This document shows, in pieces, positions 45,200 to 56,229 of a DNA stretch of 64,000 bases; position 1 is the stretch's first letter, and every line of letters begins with the position of its first letter. Origin of the DNA: Sialis fuliginosa (Eukaryota > Arthropoda > Insecta > Megaloptera > Sialidae). A program made the position numbers and the translations under genes. The stretch spans positions 744,001 through 808,000 of the forward strand of contig OY540817.1 of NCBI GenBank assembly GCA_961205875.1, in the 5' to 3' direction. Under the pieces are notes generated by a model. The model was not told the origin of the DNA. It did no database searches and saw only the letters and a list, made by a program, of their open reading frames with translations.

Positions 45200-45565
45200 A
45201 TATAATAGTAGTGACGTTAAATATAAATAAAAACAAACTTGTTTGTCTAAACGTCAAAATTTATTTTAGAAAAGGTAATCGCAAGCTTTCGATTCACAGA
45301 ATCATCGTCAGGCTAAAATATAATAAATAACAATTAAATACAATTAATATAATGCAAAATATTGATATTTTAAAATAAAAAGTCAGAAAAATATCTATTA
45401 ATAAAGATTTAAAATTGAGAACGATGTCGTTATCTCAATAATATTCATGTGACTACGGAAATGTTTGAAAAAATAACAAATCCCTTAGTAACTCAAATAG
45501 TTACTAAGGATATTATAGACAAACAAGTTTGTTTTTATTTATATTTAACGTCACTACTATTATAT
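45200..45565. repeat. Penelope terminal repeat in inverted arrangement
   Basis: TATAATAGTAGTGACGTTAA with ATATAAATAAAAACAAACTT GTTTGTCT at the left (45200-45248) is repeated as its complement at 45515-45564. Between the arms lie the hammerhead motif and AT-rich DNA. Penelope elements are known to carry terminal repeats that can be inverted or direct. Truncated relatives are at 11125-11210 and 22770-22828. Confidence 0.8.
45264..45318 (-). ncRNA. Hammerhead-ribozyme motif in Penelope terminal repeat
   Basis: On minus the core reads CUGACGA, then U, a stem GAUUC-UGU-GAAUC, then GAAA, then AGCU-U and GC. The bases before the CUGACGA (UUUUAGC) can pair with GC and with the later CUAAAA, closing stem I around an internal loop. 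The order CUGANGA - stem II - GAAA - very short stem III matches the minimal hammerheads reported in Penelope-like elements. One unpaired U follows the first core box. The core is complete by eye; activity is not shown. Confidence 0.6.
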
Positions 45566-45879
45566 TCTTACACTTTTTATATATTTCTTTCTACTTGCAA
45601 TTTTTCAATTACATAAATTAACTTTTACCTACAACTGCAGTTTTTATTTTTGGCACTGCAAAAACAATCTACAACTACACACTAAAATAAAATAACCCCT
45701 ATATTGCGGCCAAACCTTATTGTTTTTGTTTTAATTCTATATTGAAAGTCATACAATCATATTTTATTTGGTTAAAATACTAATAATCAAAATCAAGCTA
45801 CCCGTGTAATTTTGACAATAAGCAAACGGATTTGCAAACAGTTACGTTATATTTATTGTGTTATTATTAATAATATAGT
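45566..45879. other. AT-rich intergenic DNA
   Basis: Nothing recognised between the Penelope repeat and the hAT remnant. Confidence 0.5.
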
Positions 45880-48110
45880 TGTGTGAAAAATATTTTCGAG
45901 TGATTTTTTAACAATAAGTGATAATGAACTTGAAACTGACGAAACAGCGACTAATAATTTTTTTGTGGACACTAGTTCCATCACTTCCATTGATATCTCT
46001 GTCGAACTCTTACGATTTGACATCAGAAAATATATCTGAACAAGAATTGAGAAGATGGGAAATTTTATAAATATTGTAAAGAAGATTCCACTGAAAAAAA
46101 AAATGTTGGCGTCTGCATTAAATGTATTCCGAAATAATGTAAAAATTAGCGGTTTTGCAAATTCCAGTTCAAATTTTATTAGCCATTTAAAAAGAAAGCA
46201 TGGCGATAATACAATTGAAGAATACAAAAAATACTTAAAAAGTATCAAAAAATTAAAACCAGTCAGAAAACCATAACGTCAATATATCTCAATCACAGTT
46301 CCAAGAAGACTTGTAAATGATGAATAATTTAAATATAGCATCCAATGGACTCAAAGTTATGAGTCGAAGGAGTCTTGGACGCTGCATAGACGATTATTAC
46401 AACAAAGAAGTAAAAAGTTTGAAAGATGAGTTACGACATGTATCTTATGTTTGCACAACGGTAGATATCTGGTCGGCTCGAAGAAGAAGCTTCCTTGGCG
46501 TTACTGTGCATTGGATTAACACAAACTTAAGAAGAAAATCTATGACGTTAGTATGTCGAAGATTTAATGGTATCCACTCGTACGACCGAATAGCAGACAT
46601 GTTGGATAATGTACATGAAGAGTATAATTTAGACTGTTCGAAAGTATTAGCAACTGTAACAGATAACGGTAGCAATTTTTTAAAAGCCTTTAGGTATTTC
46701 GGGGTTAATAAATATTTTGGAAAATAATGAAAATCACGACGACGATTCTGATTTTGAAATTTTAGTAGAAGATATTGACAGCCAAACTACACAAATCGAG
46801 TAACCTTCTCATCTAAGATGTAGCGTTCATACACAAATTTAGACACAAATAAACTGTTACAATCTGAAAACACACTAATTTCGGATATACATCAGCAAGT
46901 GTAATTTATTATGGAACGCTGCAGGCCGTCCAAAATCAGCTGAAATGATTCAAAAAGTATTAGGACATAGCTTAAGTAAGCCAGGAAGTACACGCTGGAA
47001 TAGTCTCTACGATTCCTTAAAACAAAGGACCCCGCAGTTTTTGATAGGGAAATGGCTTTCAGTCAATCTCTTTGAAACCAACTGGAAAATATTCTCTAAA
47101 TCATCCCGATTAAAAGTCTCAATGGTCGCAACCGCCTAAGTTCCCGAGGTCTCGCGCAAAGAGCTGTTTTGTACCTAATAATGCAATAAAAAAATCGATA
47201 TAGTACAGGACATTTTGAACAAAGAAATTAATTTTTATGTATCGTTTTTTTTATTTAATTTCTAGATTTTTATGTTGTTAAAGTTTGCAAGTTCTAGCAA
47301 ATTATTTTATGGATTATAATAAAGTTTTTATAAAACATGTTAAGGTATGTGTAGTGCCGTCAGCGCCAGCTATTAGCGATAGTATTAAAAATATTAAATT
47401 GTAAAATAAAAACAATAGAAAATTAGTTGTCATAAAAATATAACTTTGATTTGTAACACACTTATGGGACACCTTATATAAATGTAACTATTTTAAAAAT
47501 ATGCTGCTTGTCTAGCCTGACAACTTTTGTATTTAAAGTTTTCTTCCATTTGTTATAATAAATGAAATATTGAACTTGGGAAATCCTGTACTATATCGAT
47601 TTTTTTATTGCAGTATTAGGTACAAAACAACTTTTTGTTCGAGACCTCGGGAACTTAGGCGGTTGCGACCATTGAGACTTTTAATCGGGATGATTTAGAG
47701 AGTATTTTCCAGTTGGATTCAAAGAAATTGACTGAAAGCCATTTCCCTATCAAAAACTGTGAGGTCCTTTGTGTGCCACAACTAATGCAAATAAACTGCT
47801 ACAATCTGAAAACACACTAATTTCGGATATACATAAGCAAACAATAAGCAAGTGTAATTTATTATGGAACGCTGCAGGTCGTCCAAAATCAGCTGAAATG
47901 ATTCAAAAAGTATTAGGACATAGCTTTAGTAAGCCAGGAAGTACACGTTGGAATAGTCTCTACGATTCCTTAAAACAAATTTCATCGATACAAAAGAAAA
48001 GTGCGCATTTACACAGAGCATTATCTATAAAGAATATTTTAAGAGACGATGAATTTGACTATATTAAAGAGTCTTATGTGTTCCAAACCAATATCAGAAG
48101 CCATAGATAG
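45880..48110 (+). pseudogene. hAT transposase, rearranged and broken
   Basis: The plus-strand order is a BED-finger region in two frames (CKEDSTEKKN..CIKC, then KISGFANSSSNFISHLKRKH), then VSYVCTTVDIWSARRRSF, LGVTVHWINTN, and VLATVTDNGSNFLKAFRYF with the DNGSN block of hAT catalytic domains. It continues CNLLWNAAGRPKSAEMIQKV and GSTRWNSLYDSLK (the xRWNS block). A foldback element interrupts at 47026, after which 47780-48110 repeats the LLQSENTLISD..RWNSLYDSLKQ portion and carries it on to LRDDEFDYIKESYVF. So the C-terminal half is duplicated around the insertion. Frameshifts and stops (for example near 46730 and 46801) make it inactive. Confidence 0.78.
47026..47773. mobile_element. 0.75-kb foldback inside hAT
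   Basis: AAAGGACCCCGCAGTTTTTG at the left matches the complement CAAAAACTGTGAGGTCCTTT at the right. The arms continue for about 190 bp (TTTCCAGTTGGATTCAAAGA, TTCCCGAGGTCTCGCGCAAA in mirrored form). The centre (47205-47575) contains sequence also found at 29700-29840 and 30280-30420. Flanking hAT DNA is not continuous across it; the right side restarts about 200 bp further back in the gene. Confidence 0.85.
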
Positions 48111-48193
48111 TACAGGCAAATTTACATTTAACTAAAACTTAATTATTAGATTAAATTTTATTTCGGAAATGTATCCAATAGTATTTCTCATTA

Positions 48194-49892
48194 AAGAATT
48201 CAATGAGTCCCGAGGTCAGAAGTTGTTGCGTTTAGGGGAAAGTGGGGTAAAAAGGATATGTTAGATCAAATGTATGAAAATAATTAATGTCCCTATACTA
48301 AATAGTTTATAACGAACATTAAGTAATTAATGAGGTCAAAATTAATGTTGGGAAGAGGACTGGGGGTTATAAAATGACAAAAAATAAATAGTAAGGTAAA
48401 ATTAATTATTTTATAACGGTAAATATTTATTTACATAAAATTGACACGTGTGCATTAAAATTAGGTTTTATTAAGGAAAAAATGGAAAGATTAGAAATAC
48501 CTCCTGAAATGGCTTCAGAAATACTTTATCTTTAAGAAACCGAAGAGTCCCTAGTCGGGACTGGGGAACTTTAGCCGGTACTTTGATTTAAAGTAGGGCG
48601 CGTCAAATAAGCGATAATTTTGGTCACTTATCGGCTTATCGTGTTCTACAAACAAATTTTATGAAAATCGGATAATAAATGTCTTATAGAATGTAACCAT
48701 TCTATTTTTTTTAATTATGAAGGAGGAGAACCCCTCCATAAACAGCTTTGAACGGCCGCGTATTGCCAATGCTTTAAAAAATTGTTAGCTCTTTCTAGTG
48801 GGTTATATTTATTTTTGTTCATATGGGGACATGTTTAGGTGATACTGTTGCACCCATAAAAAATTATTTTGGTTACAACAATCAGAGGTTATCTGAATTA
48901 TTCATTACTAAAGAGAGTTTTTGAGCTTTATAAATTGTGTATCTCAGTATATTTGTTAATATTATTCAAAAACTAAGGGTTTTCAAACAAAAACTTTTCT
49001 ATGAAAATTGTAGCAGATGGTATCTTTAAATAGTTTTTTATATACAAAATGAAATAACTCAAAAGACAAAACGACTAACTCCATGACAAAAAATCTTGAA
49101 TATTTAAGTTTTTATAAATCAAGATTTAACGGATTATTTTATAGATTGCCTTTATGTTAGTGAGTATATTTTGTAATATAATGTTGTCATTATGTAAAAT
49201 TATTAGAATTATGTAGGGAAAAGTGGGGTAAAATGGACATGTTCGATCAAATGTTCGAAAATAATATAAGTACGCTTTTCAGTCTATGGGAGGGGGGTCC
49301 AAAGAATTGTTTGACAGTGTTCGTTATAATTTTCAGTGAAAGTACTAATTAAAAGCTACATTCTAAATTTTTTTCAGATTTTTTGAATTAAGAGTTTAGA
49401 AATTAGATGGGTGGAGACGCTCTAACAATAACATTGAAAAGCAAATATATCGTGACTGAAGGGTTAAAATCAAAAGGTCATTTGACATTTTTTGTTGCAT
49501 TTTAGAAGACCTATCTAAGGACACCCCACTTGATGGGGTAAGTGAAAAAAAAATTGAATTGGGGTCCAATAATTTTTTTTTCAAAATTTCATCATTTTTG
49601 TTTTTGAGTTATCAATCTACGTTCGTATACCAAATTTTATCTAAATCGGTATAAAATTTATATAAACGTACGGACGGACGGACGGGCGGATAGAGCGAAA
49701 CTAGAAAGGTTCCTAGTTTTCTACGGAACCCTAAAATAGATATTAGCTGTATAATATTTAAAATTAAGACAGTCTTTAATGTGTTATTAAAGAAAATCAT
49801 CAACAATATAAAAGCTATCCGCGCGCAACCTTTCCCCTTCCAATATGCACATACGCAACAGCCTTAAAACTCGGGACTCATTGGATTCTTAA
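48194..49892. mobile_element. 1.7-kb TIR element, non-coding
   Basis: AAGAATTCAATGAGTCCCGA at the left is matched with one mismatch at the right (TCGGGACTCATTGGATTCTT). TTAA can be read at both outer edges (48191 and 49889 regions), the target site used by piggyBac, though the termini are not typical piggyBac ends. Inside, GGGGAAAGTGGGGTAAAA recurs at 48238 and 49217, and a dispersed repeat tail (CGGACGGACGGACGGGCGGA, then TTCTACGGAACCCTAAAA) lies at 49665-49735. No transposase is seen. Confidence 0.65.
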
Positions 49893-49983
49893 AGTATATA
49901 TATAACAAAGTGATTTAAAACAAAAAAAATAGATCTAAGAATTATGTTCTTTTCAGGTCGATTTTTTGTCTAATTTGCCTGTT

Positions 49984-50162
49984 CAAATACAAATCCCCTA
50001 ACCATAAAAATTGTAAGAGTTTAGACTTACACGTGTTTCAATAGCAATGCTATCATCATCAGAGTCTTAAAGACACTGTGTCTTTAAGACTCTGAATTGC
50101 TATTGAAACACGTGTAAGTCTAAACTCTTACAATTTTTATGGTTAGGGGATTTGTATTTGAT
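49984..50162. repeat. Near-perfect hairpin of ~75-bp arms
   Basis: CAAATACAAATCCCCTAACC to CACGTGTTTCAATAGCAAT is repeated in reverse complement from ATTGCTATTGAAACACGTGT to GGTTAGGGGATTTGTATTTG. A central palindrome, AGAGTCTTAAAGACAC / GTGTCTTTAAGACTCT, closes it. The only large asymmetry is a 10-base stretch (GCTATCATCA) present only on the left arm. That stretch is part of the hammerhead core. Confidence 0.92.
50023..50067 (-). ncRNA. Hammerhead-ribozyme motif, second family
   Basis: On minus: AGACU, CUGAUGA, U, GAUAGC-AUU-GCUAUU, GAAA, CACGUGU, A, AGUCU. AGACU pairs with AGUCU to form stem I. GAUAGC/GCUAUU forms stem II with one G-U, ACAC/GUGU a minimal stem III, and the cleavage triplet would be GUA. 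All core bases are present. The facing copy on plus (50090-50128) has lost ten bases including CUGAUGA's end and part of stem II, so only the minus version is complete. Stem III with almost no loop is typical of retroelement hammerheads thought to act as dimers (established for related motifs). Confidence 0.7.
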
Positions 50163-50164
50163 AA

Positions 50165-52763
50165 GTCATAACCATAGTTTTTGTCTGTTGTTTGTTATAA
50201 TTTGCCTGTACTAAGACATATTACAAGGAGAAAATGACTTGTATTACGGTATTCTTCTACCCTGTTTGTTATCATTACGAAAAAAATGACAGAAAATGTC
50301 TAATGAAACTTTCATTTACTGCAGACTACTTGCACAAACTTATCGTAACCCCCTTGTTACTGAAACTATTTTCTATCTCCGATTACTGTAATTTTTTGAT
50401 ATGTGTATCCTTATGCATGTAGTTTGCCAGGAAAAATAATAAAAAAAATATATGTAATCTGGAAAAGCTGGAAAATGAGGGGTGTTATAACGCCCAGTAG
50501 TAATGAATAAAGAACAAAAAAAAAAAAGTTTTATTTATTGAAAATTGTGTTTTTTCGGTAATAAAGAAATTAGTTAGACAAAAAAAATTAATACAAAAAA
50601 TTATATGGGAGTATGATATGTAACAAAACATGTTTTCTTTTTACAAATAAAATTAGTTTTTTTCTTACAAATTGAACATCTGAGCCACAGAACATTATAC
50701 AAGTAGAAGGGACATATAATGTTAAAAAATGTGGTCACACAGCGCCTCTCGTGACGCATATTAATATCTCGGAACATAAAAACAAAGAAGGGCCATCTAA
50801 TTTTAATAACTGTAATATTGTCCATCTAGTGTTTTTTATGACAACTAAAATTGGCGGCGGGAAATACAAATCTATTTATTTATTTACAGAATTTTTCATT
50901 TTAAGTAATAAAATTGTTCTCATGTATTTTTTAAGTATAAATACTTGGTATCTTGAACATAAAATCATAATTAGTTATAAATACATGAAAACAACGATAT
51001 TAATAGCAAATATTAAAATTTCCTGAAAAAAAATCTTAATTATAACATAAATTATTAAAATATCAATTATTTTATTTTGAAATATAGCACAGAATAAAAA
51101 CAATTTATCTTATTATTAATATATGATTTTATCAATAATTTGTATAACAATAACATGATTTTGGTAGCTGTTGCCGGTTAGACTTTTTATTTTGATGTTA
51201 CATAGGTATATATTGATGACACGCGTTATTTAATATTTAATTGAAACAATATTTAATATAATTTCTTTGCCAATAATGATTTTTAAAGTCTAAAATATTG
51301 ATAATGTAAATAATTACAACAATATTAAAATTTGAAAAAAAAGTTATGAACCGTTATAATATGTAGTGGTATAAATCTACATATTAGCAGAGAAATTATT
51401 GTTAGTTTATTCGTAAGGTAAATGAAATAAGGTCAAAGAAAACAATATCTATAACATAATTAAATCACAATAATTAAAATTCAGTTTGATTCTCACTGCT
51501 GTCTGGTATTACGACTGAATATTTATATATCGTGATTTTACAACTTTAATTCGTATAGTATAAATTTGATTATTAGCAATAATTTTTGTACATCCATTTT
51601 TTGATTAAGTAATGCCCGGTCTCACCGCTCAAACTTATTTCTGTTCCTTAGTCTTAAGTTGAACCTAAATTTTACTTCGATCTCACAGGTCTATCTTATC
51701 ATATAGTTAACCAAGTGTCACTTAAAGAACAAAATTCTGAGGAATTTTGATTTTTGATGTACGTTGCTATGATGCAAGTTTAAGATATTGCCTTTTTTGT
51801 ATTTAAAATATATTAAATATATGAAATTTCAAAGTATTCTAATTTTTATTATTTTTTATATTAGTTTTAAGAAATACTACTAACACGTCATATAAATATT
51901 CGAGTCTATTTTACAAACGAGCTATCAAATCTAACACTGGAGGCTTTGTTAAACGAAACAGTTTTAAAAAGTTTAATTTTGACATATTATGAAAATGGTT
52001 AGTTATATCTATAATAAACTTGGCTTGAAATGCCATAAACTATTATACTTATGATATCTGCATCATTGCCATCAATAATTTTATCAAAAATGTTTACAAT
52101 ATTCATTTTTGTGTAGAGTTTTAAGGTTAAGTGGAACTAAAGTATCACTTTGACTAGGACTTAAATGGTGTATTTTTAATGTGAAATGTCCAATCATACT
52201 ATGCATGGGCATAATTTTAACAACTCATTTCATGTAGATATATAGTTGAAATATGTATTTCCTGGACATCTGAATTCCGAAAAAAAAACACGAATACATA
52301 AGTATTTTTCATAAAAACGGCATATTTATAAATCGTATAATTTTAATTACAAGTATATAATTATTATTAAAAAAATGATTAAAATAGGTACTTCTATAAT
52401 TATTATTGTAATCATTTAATTTTATTGTATTGAAATTGCAATATTTCAATACATTATAGTTTTTTTCATATTTTCTCATATGTTATTCATAGAATTTTCA
52501 ATAGAATCAAGAAATATCAGATTTTATCAATTTTTTTTAAACAAACATATTTTAAGTTAAACTTACCTTCTTAGTAATGATTCACTGCATTAACTTCAAA
52601 TAATTAGGAAATTAACTGTGAAATTTTCAACAATTCACCAAAATACATTGCAAAAATCATGAAAATATGAATGTCGTACACATTCTGTGGTACACAGAAC
52701 ATATGTCATATAAATATTATAAAACAAAATTTGTTATCCGTGTCAAAAATAAAATTCTTAAAT
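50165..52763. other. AT-rich intergenic DNA, 2.6 kb
   Basis: No gene is supported; frames at 50234-50422, 50601-50825 and 50751-51026 are AT-rich and overlap on both strands. TGACGCATATTAAT occurs at about 50753 and again at 52789 in the same orientation, hinting at an old repeat. Confidence 0.5.
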
Positions 52764-53027
52764 TTAAAACCGCCAGTGGTGCCATCTCTTGACGCATATT
52801 AATTTTAGAAAGAATGCAAATGGCGTCCTATTCAAATGACTAGGCCCTGATCTGAGCTGAGTAGCCTTGTATTCTACTAAATGGTCAATTCTGCCGTAGC
52901 GTGATGTTTCCCGATAATTTTTAGGAATAGGGCAAGGTCCAAGCTTCTCGATCTTCTTGTTGGTTTCCAACAAGCCCCTTGTTTTGTTTGTTGATTCACT
53001 TGTGTTTTGTATTTGAGGTTTATTCAA
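52764..53027 (-). CDS. Unidentified 87-codon frame
   Basis: The minus frame contains SESTNKTRGLLETNKKIEKL and GPCPIPKNYRETSRYGRIDH, which has balanced, protein-like composition compared with the flanks. No family is recognised. It may be an exon or a transposon scrap: its 3' part overlaps a sequence repeated at about 50.75 kb. Confidence 0.3.
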   Translation of the reverse strand: MNKPQIQNTSESTNKTRGLLETNKKIEKLGPCPIPKNYRETSRYGRIDHLVEYKATQLRSGPSHLNRTPFAFFLKLICVKRWHHWRF

Positions 53028-53504
53028 ATAAATATTTTAAACATCAATTTTTCTACTCTAAAAATACAATGTTAATAGACAAAATAGACAATTATTATCA
53101 ATATACTCGTATGTATACTTACTTTATTTTGCAGATTATGTAGTTACTATGTATCATTTGAAAAAGGAAATTGATAAGTGAAATCTAGAAAATAATTATA
53201 AATTTTATTATTATTATATATTTATTTATATTATGTATATAGGTACCTACACTTACTTTTTACATATTTACTAATAAATTTAATGAAAAATTTAAATCAA
53301 AAAAGAATGATGATCCAAGGTACAGTCTGAAATTAATGAAAATTATTAATTATGTTAAGCATTATTTTTTAAATATATTTCATGTAAACTGAAAGTAATA
53401 CTTACATATAATTTTGTTGACTATATCTTAGTGCAATTGATGACAATGGAGTGAATTGAATTTTGAAAATCTAATAAAATAAATATAATATTAGAATTGA
53501 CTGA
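53028..53504. other. AT-rich intergenic DNA
   Basis: No gene or repeat recognised. Confidence 0.5.
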
Positions 53505-54598
53505 CAGGTTTAGAAAATTAATATACATACATTATTTGATTAATCTTGATTTTTGGGCCGGTATAAAGTAGTTATATCTTCTAAAAACTTGTTAATTTTG
53601 AATTCTTTTAATTCTTTATGTCTCCGATGACACATATATTCAGCTAAATATTTATTGAATTCTCCTTTTACATGGTTCGTATTCAGTGTCCTTTTTACTG
53701 CACTACATGTACCTTCAATACTATTAGTATGTGCACCAGATTCAGGATCAACAAAATTGTAACTGTGGTTCACTGTCAAGTGCACGTATCCTTCATCATT
53801 CAAGCATTCATACGACTTCCGGCAATCAGACATAATTATCGAGCCAGGGAGTTTATTATTTCTAATAAAAAGGTTCAGAAAATTAATATACATAGATTAT
53901 TTGATTAATCTTGATTTTTGTGCCGATATAAAGTAGTTATATCTTCTAAAAACTTGTTAATTTTGAATTCTTTTAATTATTTATGTCTCCGGTGCCACAT
54001 ATATTTAGCTAAATATTTATCGAATTCTCCTTTTACATGGTTCGTATTCAGTGTCCTTTTTACTGCACTACATGTACCTTCAATACTATTAGTATGTGCA
54101 CCAGATTCAGGATCAACAAAATTGTAACTGTGGTTCACTGTCAAGTGCACGTATCCTTCATCATTGAAGCATTCATACGACTTCCAGCAATCAGACATAA
54201 TTATCGAGCCAGGGAGTTTATTATTTCTAATAAAAGGGTTCAGAAAATTAATATACATACATTATTTGATTAATCTTGATTTTTGGGCCGGTATAAAGTA
54301 GTTGTCTTCTAAAAACTTGTTAATTTTGAATTCTTTTAATTCTTTATGTCTCCGGTGCCACATATATTCAGCTAAATATTTATCGAATTCTCCTTTTACA
54401 TGGTTCGTATTCAGTGTCCTTTTTACTGCACTACTTGTACCTTCAATACTATTAGTATGTGCACCAGATTCAGGATCAACAAAATTGTAACTGTGGTTCA
54501 CTGTCAAGTGCACGTATCCTTCATCATTCAAGCATTCATACTACTTCCAGCAATCAGACATAATTATCGAGCCAGGGAGTTTATTATTTCTAATAAAA
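53505..54598 (-). repeat. Triplicated 365-bp 3' end of Merlin transposase
   Basis: Three head-to-tail units begin at about 53505, 53870 and 54235 with AGAAAATTAATATACATA. Each encodes on minus the same C-terminal piece (SIIMSDCRKSYECLNDEGYV, HLTVNHSYNFVDPESGAHTN, SIEGTCSAVKRTLNTNHVKG). They differ by a few substitutions, a 3-base deletion near 54303, and a premature TAG (Ser codon) in the unit nearest the body of the gene. Confidence 0.92.
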
Positions 54599-55711
54599 CA
54601 TTCTTACCCCTGGACTCGATCACTTTGATAAAACATTTATTCTCTCCTCTTTCAATGCCACCAAATACCCAACTATTCTTCCTCTATTATCTCTTTTATC
54701 AATTTCAACAATTATCCCATTTATACGATTTTCTTTTTTACATATTTCAAAGCATACCTCTCTACAAAATTTTTTCCAGTCAATTACTGTTTTATCACTT
54801 ATTCTCAATTCATTCATTATAAACTTATTCGACAAATTCATACACCTCATATACGTCATACATAATATTTTCCCCATACTTAACTTGCTCTCACTGAACC
54901 ATGGCCACTTTCGTACTGACCTCGTAACCTTATGTTTATTAATTCCATTTTTTCTACAACATACCATCCATTACATCCTTTACTTTCGCCAGTTTCATAC
55001 CACAACCACACTTCGAACACATATGGGCAAATCCACAGAACATGGCCGCATTAGCTTTAAATTAAAATACTTAAATGCTTCTTCAAAATGGAGCATTGAA
55101 CGCTCACTCTTCTATGGCGTCTCAAAATCTTCGTAACAAAGAGAAGAATAATTGGTCTCAATTTCAGGAGTGCGCTTCGGATGTTCCAAAAGTTACAGCA
55201 AATAAACCAAATAAAAAACGCTGAAATTGCCGTTCGCTGGATAAAACAATCGCGCATATTAAATGTAAGAGGTGTGCGCCTTTGAAACTCCGGGAAAAGG
55301 TTCATTGTACCAAAAAACATGTCCAGTAAATATTTCGGATTCATTGGTTTGAATCTGAGAAAATTGCGGTGGTATGAATTTTTCTTTTTTTTAAAGTTCC
55401 ATTCTGAAAACGTGAAAATAACCGATTTTTCAATGCAAATTGTGCTGCAGTTTTTTTTATATGAATCAAGCAATCGACTTGTAACTCCATGTTTACATCC
55501 ACAATAAAGTATACTTTGAGTTCGTATACTTATGGGTGGCTAATATACATTCCCACACGCGCACTATTGCCGTTCCCCCAAAGCGGCCACGTTCTGTGGA
55601 TTTGCCCATATACTTTGTTCCAATCATTCCAAGTTCCGTACTCCAATCAATCATTTTTCTTGGATCACCATTCTCCAAAGAATATAAACTTTTAAAATTA
55701 ATAATATCCAT
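53525..55711 (-). pseudogene. Merlin (IS1016-like) transposase
   Basis: Read on minus: the N-terminus SLENGDPRKMIDWSTELGMI at 55711-55612, then, beyond an inserted element, CSKCGCGMKLAKVKD (zinc-ribbon cysteines) and RKWPWFSESKLSMGKIL. The next block is ELRISDKTVIDWKKFCREVC, followed by NGIIVEIDKRDNRGRIVGY (first catalytic Asp in EID) and, after a frameshift, ERGENKCFIKVIESRGKN. The C-terminal part holds SDCWKSYE (second Asp) and HTNSIEGTCSAVK (Glu). This order is that of Merlin/ISXO2-like transposases. A foreign insertion, a frameshift near 54620-54650, a stop near 54540 and the triplication make it inactive. Confidence 0.82.
55025..55607. mobile_element. 583-bp TIR element inserted in Merlin
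   Basis: GGGCAAATCCACAGAACATG at the left matches the complement of GGGCAAATCCACAGAACGTG at the right, with ATAT on both outer sides as a possible 4-bp target duplication. Removing it restores a continuous Merlin reading (GTKYM then CSKCGC). Internal frames (for example minus 55473-55057) show no known domain, so it appears non-autonomous. Confidence 0.85.
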
Positions 55712-55760
55712 ATTCTGGCTATTTTTATGGTTTTATTGTTATGACTTAATTTTTTTCTGA

Positions 55761-56146
55761 CTATTTATGAATAAATTTATCATAAACAAAAGTATTGTGG
55801 GTAGTTACCAGTGAATATTTGATATTATTTATTTTAATTTTATTTTATTAGTTCATATTGTACAAATAAGGTGTTTATTAAATATTAATACTCCATATAT
55901 GTTATATATTTTATTTAAACATTTTAAGCAACTTTATTTACATATTACATAAATATAATGCAAAATGATTATTACGTTAATATCTTTAGAAGATTTTTAT
56001 TCTTTGTATATCGTAGTAAATGCATGATAAAAAATTGGTGATATAAATGCGTGTCTTCCTGAAATTAAAATATGTTAATAATTATAACAATTGTCAATTT
56101 TTATTACATGCGTTGATGTAATACAAATTCATAATAGTTATAATTG
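55761..56146. other. AT-rich intergenic DNA
   Basis: No feature recognised. Confidence 0.5.
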
Positions 56147-56171
56147 GTTAGTTTAGGTTAGGTTAGGTTAT
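56147..56171 (+). repeat. TTAGG-type tract, left of R1 fragment
   Basis: GGTTAGTTTAGGTTAGGTTA GGTTA, about four imperfect units of the insect telomere repeat, is followed by TAGTAG as on the other side of the retroelement. Confidence 0.75.
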
Positions 56172-56229
56172 AGTAGAAACCTTAGGACAACCTATTCCAC
56201 GGGGGACAGCGATGACCGTGAGGATGATT

